Part shown: in pieces, positions 1 through 7,571 of the stretch | Numbering within the stretch: position 1 is the first letter of the stretch | Layout: each line of letters begins with the position of its first letter | Source: an uncultured bacterium | GTDB lineage: Bacteria > Bacteroidota > Bacteroidia > Bacteroidales > Bacteroidaceae | Assembly: GCA_905216025.1 (NCBI GenBank) | Contig: CAJMSE010000010.1 | Span: forward strand, 48,655 to 112,654 | Direction of reading: 5' to 3' | Length of the DNA stretch: 64,000 bases | Program-made: the position numbers and the translations under genes | Notes under the pieces: model-generated | What the model was told of the DNA's origin: nothing | The model's database searches: none | What the model saw: the letters and a program-made list of their open reading frames with translations, nothing else

Positions 1-367
1 CGAGGTGCGTCTTGAACTCGCGGGCCGACATCTGCGGGAAAATCTTGCTCAGTCCGTCGCATATCGAGTCTATCTTCTCGCACCATATCGAGTCCTTTTC
101 CTCGCCTCCGGCCTTGAAGTCCATGTATATCTTATATTCGGGTATGCTGCTGGCCATGAGCTGTCCGTCGCAGCTCAGTATGTTGCCGCGGTTCGGCTTC
201 ACGCTCACGCTGTCGCGCTTGAGGCGTGCCGCCACGTCTGTCCAATACTGTTTCTTGGCCGACATGATGTATGCGGCCTTGCCCAGCACTGCTATGCCGA
301 TGAGTGTCAGTATCAGTGCTATGGCGAAATAGCGGGGCATCACTTTCTTGTTTTCAAACTTGCTCAT
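1..367 (-). CDS. ftsI: Penicillin-binding protein, FtsI/PBP3-like (N-terminal part, runs off window)
   Basis: Only the first 122 codons are in the window; the gene continues past the left edge. After a short basic N-terminus (MSKFENKKVMPR) comes one hydrophobic segment (about residues 13-30) that would anchor the protein in the inner membrane. It is followed by RGNILSCDGQLMASS, the segment that opens the periplasmic part of class B penicillin-binding proteins. The catalytic transpeptidase domain is not visible. It lies 49 bp downstream of the FtsL-like gene in a mraZ-rsmH-ftsL-ftsI order, which supports a septal peptidoglycan transpeptidase. The start at 367 is the first ATG before the membrane segment. 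Confidence 0.85.
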   Translation of the reverse strand, partial: MSKFENKKVMPRYFAIALILTLIGIAVLGKAAYIMSAKKQYWTDVAARLKRDSVSVKPNRGNILSCDGQLMASSIPEYKIYMDFKAGGEEKDSIWCEKIDSICDGLSKIFPQMSAREFKTHL

Positions 368-416
368 TGCCGTTGCTTCCTTTCTCTTCTGTTCTTTCCC
401 TGCATGTGGCCGGACG

Positions 417-887
417 TCATTCTTCCGTTATTATTATATATGGTGGCTGTTCCGCTATGTGGAGCAGGCTGTCCTTGTTGTTCCGCAGAATCTCCAGCAC
501 GTGACTCTCGCGGCACCGCTCCGTGAGGGTGCTCGAGCTCGACAGTGCCTTGTACTTCGCATCCTTCAGTTCGCGTTCGAGCCGGTCTATCTCGATGATG
601 TCCTGCTGGCACTGGAAGCGTGCCGCCACGTAGCTGATGGTGAACAGCACGATGAGGGCGAAGAGCCCTATCTGGCTTCTCACCATCTCTGCCGTCAGGA
701 TGTCGCCGCCTATTATCTTGCGCAGCGTCAGTGTGGGCGACGGTTTCGGGTCGTCCTCCCTCACCTTGTTCTTCAGCTGCTGCAGGCGGGTCTCCTTCTT
801 TTCGCCGCCTTCCGGGGCTTCCTCTGCGGGCGTCTTGCCGTCCGTCTCCATTGGCTCCGGTTCCGTGCTGTTATTCTTTTTTGTCAT
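417..887 (-). CDS. ftsL: FtsL-like cell division protein
   Basis: A 156-residue protein. It has an acidic, Glu/Lys/Pro-rich cytoplasmic N-terminus (about 1-70), one transmembrane helix (GLFALIVLFTISYVAARF, about 74-91) and a periplasmic heptad-like segment (IIEIDRLERELKDAKYKAL) of the kind that forms the FtsL/FtsB coiled coil. Gene order (between rsmH and ftsI) and topology match the FtsL-like proteins of Bacteroidota, which are poorly conserved in sequence. The N-terminal tail is longer than in the enterobacterial protein. The call rests on position and topology more than on sequence identity. Confidence 0.75.
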   Translation of the reverse strand: MTKKNNSTEPEPMETDGKTPAEEAPEGGEKKETRLQQLKNKVREDDPKPSPTLTLRKIIGGDILTAEMVRSQIGLFALIVLFTISYVAARFQCQQDIIEIDRLERELKDAKYKALSSSSTLTERCRESHVLEILRNNKDSLLHIAEQPPYIIITEE

Positions 888-953
888 TGTATGTCTCTTT
901 TGGAATGTTTAGGGTGGTGTAGGGCTTGTAGTGTAGTAGGTGCTGCAAGGGCT

Positions 954-1880
954 TTAGAGCTTTTCGGCAACCCTTAACTTGGCACTTCTGCTGCGCGGGT
1001 TGCTCTCCTGCTCTTCTGCCGTGGGCACGGTGACCTTGCCCGACAGCGGTCGCAGCGGTGCCTCCGAGCGTCCGAAGAAATCCTTTTCCACGCGTCCGTC
1101 GGCGTTTCCCGTCTTCATCACGTTCTTTACAATGCGGTCTTCGAGCGAGTGGTAGGTTATGGCGGAGAGCCTTCCGCCCGGCGCGAGCAGTTCCGTGGCG
1201 GCGGCGAGCATCTCGCGCAGTGCGTCCATCTCGTGGTTCACCTCGATGCGCAGTGCCTGGAAGAGCTTTGCCATGTCTTTCTTCTCGCGTTCCCGCGGCA
1301 TCATCTTTGCTGCCACGGCGAGCAGGTCGGCCGTGGTGGCAAAGGGCTTCTGCTGTCTCTCCCTGACGATGGCCGCCGCGATGCGCCGTGCCGTCTTCAG
1401 TTCGCCGTAGAGGTAGAGCACGTCTGCTATGCGCTCCTCGCTGTATCCGTTGAGCACGTCTGCCGCCGTCATTCCCGCCCTGTTGTTCATCCGCATGTCG
1501 AGCGGGGCGTCGAAGCGGAATGAGAATCCTCTCGTCTCGTCGTCGAGATGATGGCTCGACACGCCGAGGTCTGCCAGCAGTCCGTCGATGTGGTCCACTT
1601 CATAGTATCTCATCCAGTTTTTCAGATACCTGAAGTTGCTGCGCACGAAGGTGAACGTGGCGTCCTGTCCGCCCACCTGCGGGCTCTGCCTCTCGGCGTC
1701 GGCATCCTGGTCGAAGCCGAAGAGGCGTCCACCTCCGCCGAGCCGCGCGAGTATGCCGCGGCTGTGTCCGCCTCCTCCGAAGGTGACGTCTACGTATGTG
1801 CCGCCGGGTTTTATGTTAAGCCCGTCGATGCTCTCGTGCAGTAATACCGGCACGTGATATGTGGGTGCAGTTGTAACCAT
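954..1880 (-). CDS. rsmH: 16S rRNA (cytosine1402-N4)-methyltransferase RsmH
   Basis: A 308-residue SAM-dependent methyltransferase, the usual family length. The N-terminus HVPVLLHESIDGLN and the SAM-binding loop YVDVTFGGGGHSRGIL are diagnostic, as are DGLLADLGVSSHHLD and the late AITYHSLEDRIVK motif. The enzyme modifies C1402 in the ribosomal P-site. It sits 13 bp downstream of mraZ and is followed by the FtsL-like gene, the standard order of the division and cell-wall cluster, so it is probably transcribed from the mraZ promoter. Confidence 0.97.
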   Translation of the reverse strand: MVTTAPTYHVPVLLHESIDGLNIKPGGTYVDVTFGGGGHSRGILARLGGGGRLFGFDQDADAERQSPQVGGQDATFTFVRSNFRYLKNWMRYYEVDHIDGLLADLGVSSHHLDDETRGFSFRFDAPLDMRMNNRAGMTAADVLNGYSEERIADVLYLYGELKTARRIAAAIVRERQQKPFATTADLLAVAAKMMPREREKKDMAKLFQALRIEVNHEMDALREMLAAATELLAPGGRLSAITYHSLEDRIVKNVMKTGNADGRVEKDFFGRSEAPLRPLSGKVTVPTAEEQESNPRSRSAKLRVAEKL

Positions 1881-1893
1881 GTCTCTTGATGAT

Positions 1894-2352
1894 TTAGGAT
1901 AATCCGTTGCTGTCGTCCATGATGGCTTCCAGTGCCTGTCCGAACTCGCCGGCAGGCATTGCCGTGCTGCCGGCCCTGGTGCTGCTCCATATCTCTATGG
2001 TGTCGCCCATGCCGATGAAGACAATAGCCTGCTGTATGTCTGCCAGTTGCTGGAAGCGCTTTGATATGAGGAACCGCCCGTTGCCGTCGAGGCTTATCGG
2101 CTCGGCTTCGGCCACGAACTGCCTGAACACCTGCTGGTGTGTCTTGTTCCATAGGCTGAGCCGCAGGCGCATCTCGTCCATGCGGGCGTTCCATACGCTC
2201 TCGGGATATAGCGTGAGACAGGGCTGGAACACGTCTTTCCTGAGCACGAGCCGCTCCTCGCCGGCGCCTTGCAGCACCTTGCGGAATACGGCCGGCAGGA
2301 AGGCTCTTCCCTTGGCGTCGGTCTTTGCTTCTATAGTCCCTAAGAATCGCAT
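1894..2352 (-). CDS. mraZ: Transcriptional regulator MraZ
   Basis: A 152-residue AbrB-fold protein and the first gene of the division and cell-wall cluster. The ATG at 2352 starts MRFLGTIEAKTDAKGRAFLP, the normal MraZ N-terminus. The same frame is open up to 2478, but that extension would run through the promoter and operator and is rejected. Two copies of the swapped-hairpin repeat are recognisable (around KTDAKGRAFLP and SLDGNGRFLIS). MraZ is known to bind TGGGN repeats upstream of its own gene and repress the cluster; matching repeats are present here at 2397-2421. Confidence 0.95.
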   Translation of the reverse strand: MRFLGTIEAKTDAKGRAFLPAVFRKVLQGAGEERLVLRKDVFQPCLTLYPESVWNARMDEMRLRLSLWNKTHQQVFRQFVAEAEPISLDGNGRFLISKRFQQLADIQQAIVFIGMGDTIEIWSSTRAGSTAMPAGEFGQALEAIMDDSNGLS

Positions 2353-2379
2353 GCGTACATATAAAATGGATTCAGAGGC

Positions 2380-2387
2380 CAAAGTTA
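2380..2387 (-). promoter_or_regulatory. -7 promoter box of the mraZ cluster
   Basis: TAACTTTG on the minus strand fits the Bacteroidota consensus TAnnTTTG. It lies 28 bp before the mraZ start and directly downstream of the MraZ boxes. Confidence 0.6.
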
Positions 2388-2396
2388 CGTATTTTT

Positions 2397-2421
2397 CCCC
2401 ACAATTCCCCACTTTGCCCCA
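2397..2421 (-). promoter_or_regulatory. MraZ operator: three TGGGG repeats at 10-bp spacing
   Basis: On the minus strand TGGGG occurs three times at exactly 10-bp spacing (plus-strand CCCCA at 2397-2401, 2407-2411, 2417-2421). This matches the known MraZ target: TGGGN boxes separated by 5 bp, bound by adjacent subunits of the ring-shaped protein. The boxes lie just upstream of the -7 element at 2380-2387 and would cover the -33 region, a position suited to autorepression. Confidence 0.8.
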
Positions 2422-2720
2422 CACTTTTTGCAGGTTAATTTTCAATTTAATATTGTTAAATTTATAAGTCGTTGACAATCAATAGGGTGGTGGTTTGCGG
2501 CGAAGTGGTGGTTGAGGGGGCTGGGAAGGCATGGGGAGAGATGGGAAATATGGGAGGAATGGGATACCCCGGAATAGCCGGAAAGACCGGAATAGCCGTA
2601 AAAAGGCCACGAAAGCCCACATGAGCTATGTCCCTACCGGAGCAGAAGGTCGTTTCTTTCCTGCCATTTCTCCCATCATTCCCATTATTTCCCATTCTAT
2701 CCCATCCCTCTCCGCAGCTC

Positions 2721-2750
2721 TCCTTCCCTTTGGGGAGGTCGGGAGGGGCT
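2721..2750 (+). repeat. G-rich dispersed motif (CTCCCC-type), copy 1
   Basis: Contains CCCTTTGGGG followed by AGGTCGGGAGGGGCT. The same motif recurs at 15070-15100 (inverted), 15249-15280, 26709-26741, 56751-56780 and 60231-60260, always between genes. Confidence 0.7.
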
Positions 2751-2769
2751 CCCTTTGAGGCCGGGATGG

Positions 2770-2945
2770 GCCCCTCCTGAGGGTGCAACGGAGGCTTCCT
2801 GACGGTGTAATCGGTTGCCCGTGACGGTGTGAAATGTTGCCCGCTGATGTGTCCTGGCTGCTTCCAAACGCGTTTGTGCCCGCTATCAAAAGTGTTTTTG
2901 AGAGCTGCGCTAACCGTTTTTGAGAGCTGTCAAAAGATGCGGCGG
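2770..2945 (+). repeat. Dispersed intergenic repeat of about 170 bp, copy 1
   Basis: Shares an extended block with the reverse complement of 56575-56735. The common landmarks, in order, are GGTGCAACGG, CGGTTGCCCG, GTGTCCTG, CTATCAAAAGTGTTTTTGAG, AGAGCT and TTTTTGAGAGCTGTCAAAA. Copy 1 has an additional TGACGGTGT-containing stretch. It has no coding capacity. Confidence 0.75.
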
Positions 2946-3035
2946 TCAGGCTGGCGTGATGTCTCCGGCTGCCGGTGTTTACATATTTTAAAATGATTTT
3001 CTCATAAAAGATTATCCATTCACGAAAAATTGTGT

Positions 3036-3043
3036 TACTTTTG
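3036..3043 (+). promoter_or_regulatory. -7 promoter box of the acyltransferase operon
   Basis: TACTTTTG matches TAnnTTTG and lies 25 bp before the start at 3069. No clear -33 TTTG is seen at the expected distance. Confidence 0.5.
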
Positions 3044-3068
3044 CAATTCGTTAGGGATGTAGAGAGAA

Positions 3069-3896
3069 ATGAAACAAATTACGGAGAAAACCATTGATAT
3101 TGATGGCATATTGCGCGATAAGATGGGGGCAAAGGCTAAATTTGTGCCTCGTCCGCTCGTCCGCTGGCTCCGCCATATCATCCACCAGGAAGAGGTGAAC
3201 CGCTACCTGTGGGAGAGCCGCCATCTCAGCGGTACGGAATGGCTTGAGGAGTGCGTGCGCTATCTCGACATGACGCTCGTGCTTGAGGGCGAGGAAAACC
3301 TGCCCGCCAAGGACGACGGACGGCTGTACACCTTCGTGAGCAACCATCCGCTCGGGGGTGAGGACGGCGTGGCGCTCGGCGCCATCATAGGCCGCCACTA
3401 CGACGGGCGCTTCCGCTATCTGGTCAACGACCTGCTCATGAACCTGCCGGGACTGGCTCCGGTGTGCATCCCCATCAACAAGACGGGCAGCCAGAGCCGC
3501 AGCTTCCCCGCAATGGTGGAAAGCGGTTTCCGCAGCGACAACCACATGCTGATGTTCCCCGCGGGGATATGCTCGCGGCGGCGCGGCGGCGTGATACGCG
3601 ACGTGGAATGGAAAAAGACGTTCATCGTGAAGAGCGTGGAATATCAGCGCGACGTCGTGCCGATACATTTCGGCGGGCAGAACTCCGATTTCTTCTACCG
3701 GCTGGCCAACTTCTCCGACCGGTATGTCCGCAAGGTGAACATCGCCATGCTCTTCCTCGTGGACGAGATGTACAAGAACGCCCACAAGACGTTCCGCGTG
3801 GCGATAGGCAAGCCCATACCATGGCAGACCTTCGACAAGAGCCGCACCCCCGCGCAGTGGGCGCAGTATGTGCAGGACAGGGTGTATGAGCTGTGA
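3069..3896 (+). CDS. glsA: PlsC-like acyltransferase, probable glycine-lipid O-acyltransferase GlsA
   Basis: A 275-residue protein of the lysophospholipid acyltransferase fold. The catalytic motif is SNHPLGGEDG (His93, Asp99), the spaced variant typical of the hemolysin-associated PlsC subfamily, and MFPAGICSRR stands in for the FPEG substrate motif. There is no signal peptide or long membrane helix, so it is probably a peripheral inner-membrane enzyme. Next to it, 83 bp downstream, is a GNAT-type N-acyltransferase. In Bacteroides a paired N-acyltransferase (GlsB) and O-acyltransferase (GlsA) build glycine and serine-glycine lipids, and this pair has the same family make-up. The gene name is inferred from family and context; a glycerophospholipid substrate cannot be excluded. 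Confidence 0.7.
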   Translation: MKQITEKTIDIDGILRDKMGAKAKFVPRPLVRWLRHIIHQEEVNRYLWESRHLSGTEWLEECVRYLDMTLVLEGEENLPAKDDGRLYTFVSNHPLGGEDGVALGAIIGRHYDGRFRYLVNDLLMNLPGLAPVCIPINKTGSQSRSFPAMVESGFRSDNHMLMFPAGICSRRRGGVIRDVEWKKTFIVKSVEYQRDVVPIHFGGQNSDFFYRLANFSDRYVRKVNIAMLFLVDEMYKNAHKTFRVAIGKPIPWQTFDKSRTPAQWAQYVQDRVYEL

Positions 3897-3979
3897 GACG
3901 ATGGGATGGCTATAATGGATACAATAGCTGTCATGGCTATAATAGCTGTCAGAAAACCAAGTGATAAAACAACCATTAG

Positions 3980-4987
3980 ATGGAACAAGAGATAATAAAG
4001 CCGATAGACAAGGCATTGCTGAAGAGCGAGCTGACCCCTGAGCGGCAGCTCCGCATGACCAACAAGAGCAACAACGAGATATACATCGTAGACGCGCACA
4101 ACGCGCCGAACGTGCTTCTTGAGATCGGAAGGCTCCGCGAAATAGTCTTCCGTGAGGCCGGAGGCGGCACGGGAAAGGAAGTCGACCTCGACGAGTTCGA
4201 CACGATGGACAACTGCTACAAGCAGCTCATCGTGTGGAATCCGGAGGCTGAGGAGATAATCGGCGGCTACAGGTATATCCTCGGGCGCGACGTCGATGTC
4301 GACAGCAACGGCCAGCCCATACTCGCCACGAGCCACATGTTCCATTTCTCGGAGAAGTTCATGCGCGACTACATGCCTTACACCATCGAACTCGGACGCA
4401 GCTTCGTGTCGCTCGGCTACCAGAACACGAACAGGAACGGGTCGAAGAGTCTCTTCGCCCTCGACAACCTGTGGGACGGTCTCGGGGCGCTCACCGTCAT
4501 ACAGCCGGACGTCAAGTACTTCTTCGGCAAGATGACGATGTATCCCTCATACATACGCAAGGGCCGCGACATGATTCTCTATTTCCTCAAGAAACACTTT
4601 GAAGACAAGGAAAACCTCGTCATACCGATGAAACCGCTGGTCATCGAGGCCGACCCGAAAGAGCTCGACGCACTTTTCTGCGAGGAGGCTTTCAAGGAAG
4701 ACTACAGGATTCTCAACCGCGAGATACGCAGCTTGGGATATAACATCCCGCCGCTCGTGAACGCGTACATGAGTCTCAGTCCGACGATGAAACTCTTTGG
4801 CACGGCTATCAACTACGGCTTCGGCGATGTGGAGGAGACGGGAATACTCATTGCCGTCGACGAGATTCTCGACCAGAAGCGCGTGCGCCATATCGACTCG
4901 TTCATCAAGGAACACCCCGAAGCACTCAAGATAACGAGCGGCGCAAACAAGGTGATATATAAGGACAGTGAAGCCGGAGCGAGGTAA
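3980..4987 (+). CDS. glsB: GNAT-fold N-acyltransferase, probable glycine N-acyltransferase GlsB
   Basis: A 335-residue protein of the OlsB/hemolysin-like acyltransferase family. Its features are LREIVFREAGGGTGKEVDLD, the segment IVWNPEAEEIIGGYRYILG, and ELGRSFVS. It lacks a signal peptide and would act at the cytoplasmic face. Members transfer a 3-hydroxy-acyl chain from acyl-ACP to the amino group of a small amino acid; GlsB of Bacteroides uses glycine. The partner O-acyltransferase gene is directly upstream, which supports a two-step lipoamino-acid pathway. Substrate assignment is inference from homology class and pairing. Confidence 0.72.
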   Translation: MEQEIIKPIDKALLKSELTPERQLRMTNKSNNEIYIVDAHNAPNVLLEIGRLREIVFREAGGGTGKEVDLDEFDTMDNCYKQLIVWNPEAEEIIGGYRYILGRDVDVDSNGQPILATSHMFHFSEKFMRDYMPYTIELGRSFVSLGYQNTNRNGSKSLFALDNLWDGLGALTVIQPDVKYFFGKMTMYPSYIRKGRDMILYFLKKHFEDKENLVIPMKPLVIEADPKELDALFCEEAFKEDYRILNREIRSLGYNIPPLVNAYMSLSPTMKLFGTAINYGFGDVEETGILIAVDEILDQKRVRHIDSFIKEHPEALKITSGANKVIYKDSEAGAR

Positions 4988-7571
4988 AGACGGTTTCCAC
5001 CCGGCAGCCGGTGCCACTGCCGGAGGAACAGCGGTGCGGTTGTACCGCCGGATGGCCATGCTGCTGATTTGCCTCTGTGCTTCCCTCGCGGCTGTTCCGG
5101 CCGACTGGAAGGGTCATGAGCCGCTCGACCTTTCTGACCCTATAGCTTTTTCCGGCGACCGCATCACCTACGGCGGCCGCACCATAATGCTCGGCGAGCG
5201 CTCCATATTTGTGGACGTGCGCCTGAGTGACGCCCTCGTCAGGGCATATCCCCACACTTATAATTCATTGAAAGAGGCTGTCCGCCATCTCAAGGACGGC
5301 ACCGGGAGCGACCCGATGCGGGTGTATTTCGCTCCCGGAGTCTACTGGGCCGACGACCCCGACACGCCCGCCGTGGCCGTGGGACGCGACGGCCGCGAGC
5401 CTTTCGGCATGGTGATACGCTGCGAAAACCTCCATTTCATCGGTCTGACGCGCGATGCGCGTAATGTCGTGCTGGCTTCGCAGCGTGGACAGACGCAGGG
5501 TGCCGTGGGCAACTTCACCATGTTCGACTTCCACGGAGACGGCCTGCAGGTGAGCAACCTCACGATGGGAAACTTCTGCAATGTAGACCTCGACTTCCCG
5601 CTGTGCCCGGCTATGGGACGGAGGAAGCGGGCAGAGGCCATCACCCAGGCGCACGTGGCATACGTCGACGGCGACCGGGCGGTGGCGCGTAACGTGCGCT
5701 TCATCAGCCGGCTGAACATGAACCCGCTCAACGGCGCGCGCCGCATACTCTTCGACCGCTGCCATCTCGAGTGCACCGACGACGCCCTCACGGGCAACGG
5801 CGTGTACCGCGACTGCACCCTCTCGCTGTTCGGGCAAAAGCCGTTCTATACCACCCACAGGTGCGGCGCCGTCTTCCTGCACTGCCGGTTCACGGCCGAG
5901 GGCGGCAGCCGGAGCATGGTTTTCTGCAAGGCGCCGGGGCAGGTGACCCTCGTCGACTGCGACTACGTCTCGCACGGAGGCATCAGCGTGGGCTGGACAA
6001 ACTATCCGACGGCGTGGCTGAGGTGCTATCAGGCAGGCTTCCGGCTCGACGGGAAACCATATACGGTGGGTGCCGACAGACCGGAATGCACCGTTGAAAT
6101 GGGCGATTCTGAACTTATACGTGCCTTCCGGACCGTTCTCGGCCGCGACACGGTATACAACACATACAACCTTCTGAGCGGCGACGACGGGTGGAACCCC
6201 GACGGGCAGGACACGGCGGCCACTGCCACGTGCATGCCTACGGCCCTGCTGCTGAGCCATCGGACGGCAGACCTCGTCACGGGCGGTTCTCCGCTGAAAC
6301 TCTCCGCCGAGGCGTTGCGCCATGGCGGATATGCCGTCACCGACTCTGCGGCCGCCCGCTACTGTGACGTGCGCTGGCGGGTGCAACCCGGATATGAGGA
6401 GTATGTGGAGCTGTCGGATTCCGCAGGGCGCGGGATAACGGTCGTGCCGCGGAATAATACCGATGAAATGGTGGAATTTTATATTGAAGCCAACACTTTG
6501 GCGGGGCTTCGCGCGGCTGTCGGGGTGACGGTCCGGCCGTCGGTGCTGCCTGCTCCCGCTTTCATGCGGAAACCCGTGGTGAGGTTGCGCGGCGGTGTTG
6601 CTGAGGTGGACTATGCCCTCGACCTCGGCGGCAGGACCGACCGCTCGGACATCGCATGGTACAGTTGTGCCGGACGTGACGGCAGCGGAGCCGTGCCCGT
6701 GGCCGTCAGCCGGGGTGGCGTCCCGGAAGTATCATACCCCTTGACGGCGGCCGACCGCGGGCGCTACATCATGGCCGTGGTCACCCCGCGCCATGGCCGC
6801 AGCGACGGAGGAGAGCCCGTGCGCGCCGTCAGCCGCAGGGCCGTGAGCGGATGGCAGGTGACGGAAAGCAATGTGCTGGATACCGATTTCCGCACGTTCC
6901 CGACGGTAAACAGGCAGGCGCCGGCTCCCGGATTCTGGACCGTAGACGGCTATAAGCCCGCCGACACGGCAGAGTTTCCGTGGACGTTTGATGCAGATAA
7001 AGATATGTGGACATACGGCCGGGGCTTCAACGGAGCCGTCGGCGAGGGACTGCTGCAGGCGCAGCGCGGCGCGCGCCTCATGTACATGCCGGCAACAGAG
7101 AAGCCCGGCGACATGTCGCTGACGCTCTGCGTGGACCCGACGAAGACGGCAGGCCAGGGCTTCGGCAGTGCCACGGGTCAGTATATGGACGTCTGTTTGA
7201 AGTTCGACGCCGGCACGCTGACGGGTTACGGCCTGCGCATCATCCGCACGGTGAAGCATGCCAAGGCCGTCGACTTCCTGCTCGTGAAGTACGACCGCGG
7301 CCGGGTGACACCGCTGACAGAACCCGTCTCGTCGGTATGCTACCGCACGGGATGCACTATAAAGATAGGTGTGAAGGGACGACGGATGACAGCCCATGTG
7401 GAGACGGCCACCCCGCTGCCGGCCGACTCGCCGCTGCCCGTGAGCGTAGACCTTGCGGCAGACATTGAGCCGTGCGCTCATGGCGGCATAGCCATACAGC
7501 ACACGGGCACCTGCGGAGAGAGCACCACCATGCTCCACCGCCTCAGGGTGGAGTGGGCCGCTGTTAAATGA
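4968..7571 (+). CDS. Secreted right-handed beta-helix protein (pectinesterase/pectate-lyase-like fold)
   Basis: Up to 867 residues. The middle (about 70-400) has the look of a parallel beta-helix, with short repeats of buried hydrophobics such as HFIGLTRDARNVVLAS, LQVSNLTMGNFCNVDLDF, RILFDRCHLECTDDALTG and GAVFLHCRFT. An Ig-like or linker region follows, and the end (about 640-867) resembles a lectin/laminin-like beta-sandwich. The ATG at 4968 overlaps the previous gene by 20 bp. A GTG at 5034 follows GGAGGA at 7-bp spacing and would give a cleaner signal peptide (RLYRRMAMLLICLCASLAA); an ATG at 5052 is also possible. The C-terminus overlaps dgt tail to tail by 8 bp. Substrate unknown; pectin-type polysaccharide is a guess. 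Confidence 0.7.
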   Translation: MKPERGKDGFHPAAGATAGGTAVRLYRRMAMLLICLCASLAAVPADWKGHEPLDLSDPIAFSGDRITYGGRTIMLGERSIFVDVRLSDALVRAYPHTYNSLKEAVRHLKDGTGSDPMRVYFAPGVYWADDPDTPAVAVGRDGREPFGMVIRCENLHFIGLTRDARNVVLASQRGQTQGAVGNFTMFDFHGDGLQVSNLTMGNFCNVDLDFPLCPAMGRRKRAEAITQAHVAYVDGDRAVARNVRFISRLNMNPLNGARRILFDRCHLECTDDALTGNGVYRDCTLSLFGQKPFYTTHRCGAVFLHCRFTAEGGSRSMVFCKAPGQVTLVDCDYVSHGGISVGWTNYPTAWLRCYQAGFRLDGKPYTVGADRPECTVEMGDSELIRAFRTVLGRDTVYNTYNLLSGDDGWNPDGQDTAATATCMPTALLLSHRTADLVTGGSPLKLSAEALRHGGYAVTDSAAARYCDVRWRVQPGYEEYVELSDSAGRGITVVPRNNTDEMVEFYIEANTLAGLRAAVGVTVRPSVLPAPAFMRKPVVRLRGGVAEVDYALDLGGRTDRSDIAWYSCAGRDGSGAVPVAVSRGGVPEVSYPLTAADRGRYIMAVVTPRHGRSDGGEPVRAVSRRAVSGWQVTESNVLDTDFRTFPTVNRQAPAPGFWTVDGYKPADTAEFPWTFDADKDMWTYGRGFNGAVGEGLLQAQRGARLMYMPATEKPGDMSLTLCVDPTKTAGQGFGSATGQYMDVCLKFDAGTLTGYGLRIIRTVKHAKAVDFLLVKYDRGRVTPLTEPVSSVCYRTGCTIKIGVKGRRMTAHVETATPLPADSPLPVSVDLAADIEPCAHGGIAIQHTGTCGESTTMLHRLRVEWAAVK

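Larger units (their letters stand above)
2479..3030. other. Gene-free region with dispersed repeats
   Basis: No credible coding sequence is seen between the mraZ promoter and the glsA promoter. It contains purine-rich ATGGGA/GGGAGG runs (about 2530-2570) mirrored by CCCAT/TCCC runs (about 2665-2712). It also holds a copy of the G-rich CTCCCC/GGGGAG motif (2721-2750) and a long dispersed repeat (about 2770-2945) that recurs at 56575-56735. Confidence 0.6.

Noticed and set aside
2353..2478. N-terminal extension of MraZ.
   Set aside because: The extension crosses the promoter and the MraZ operator boxes.
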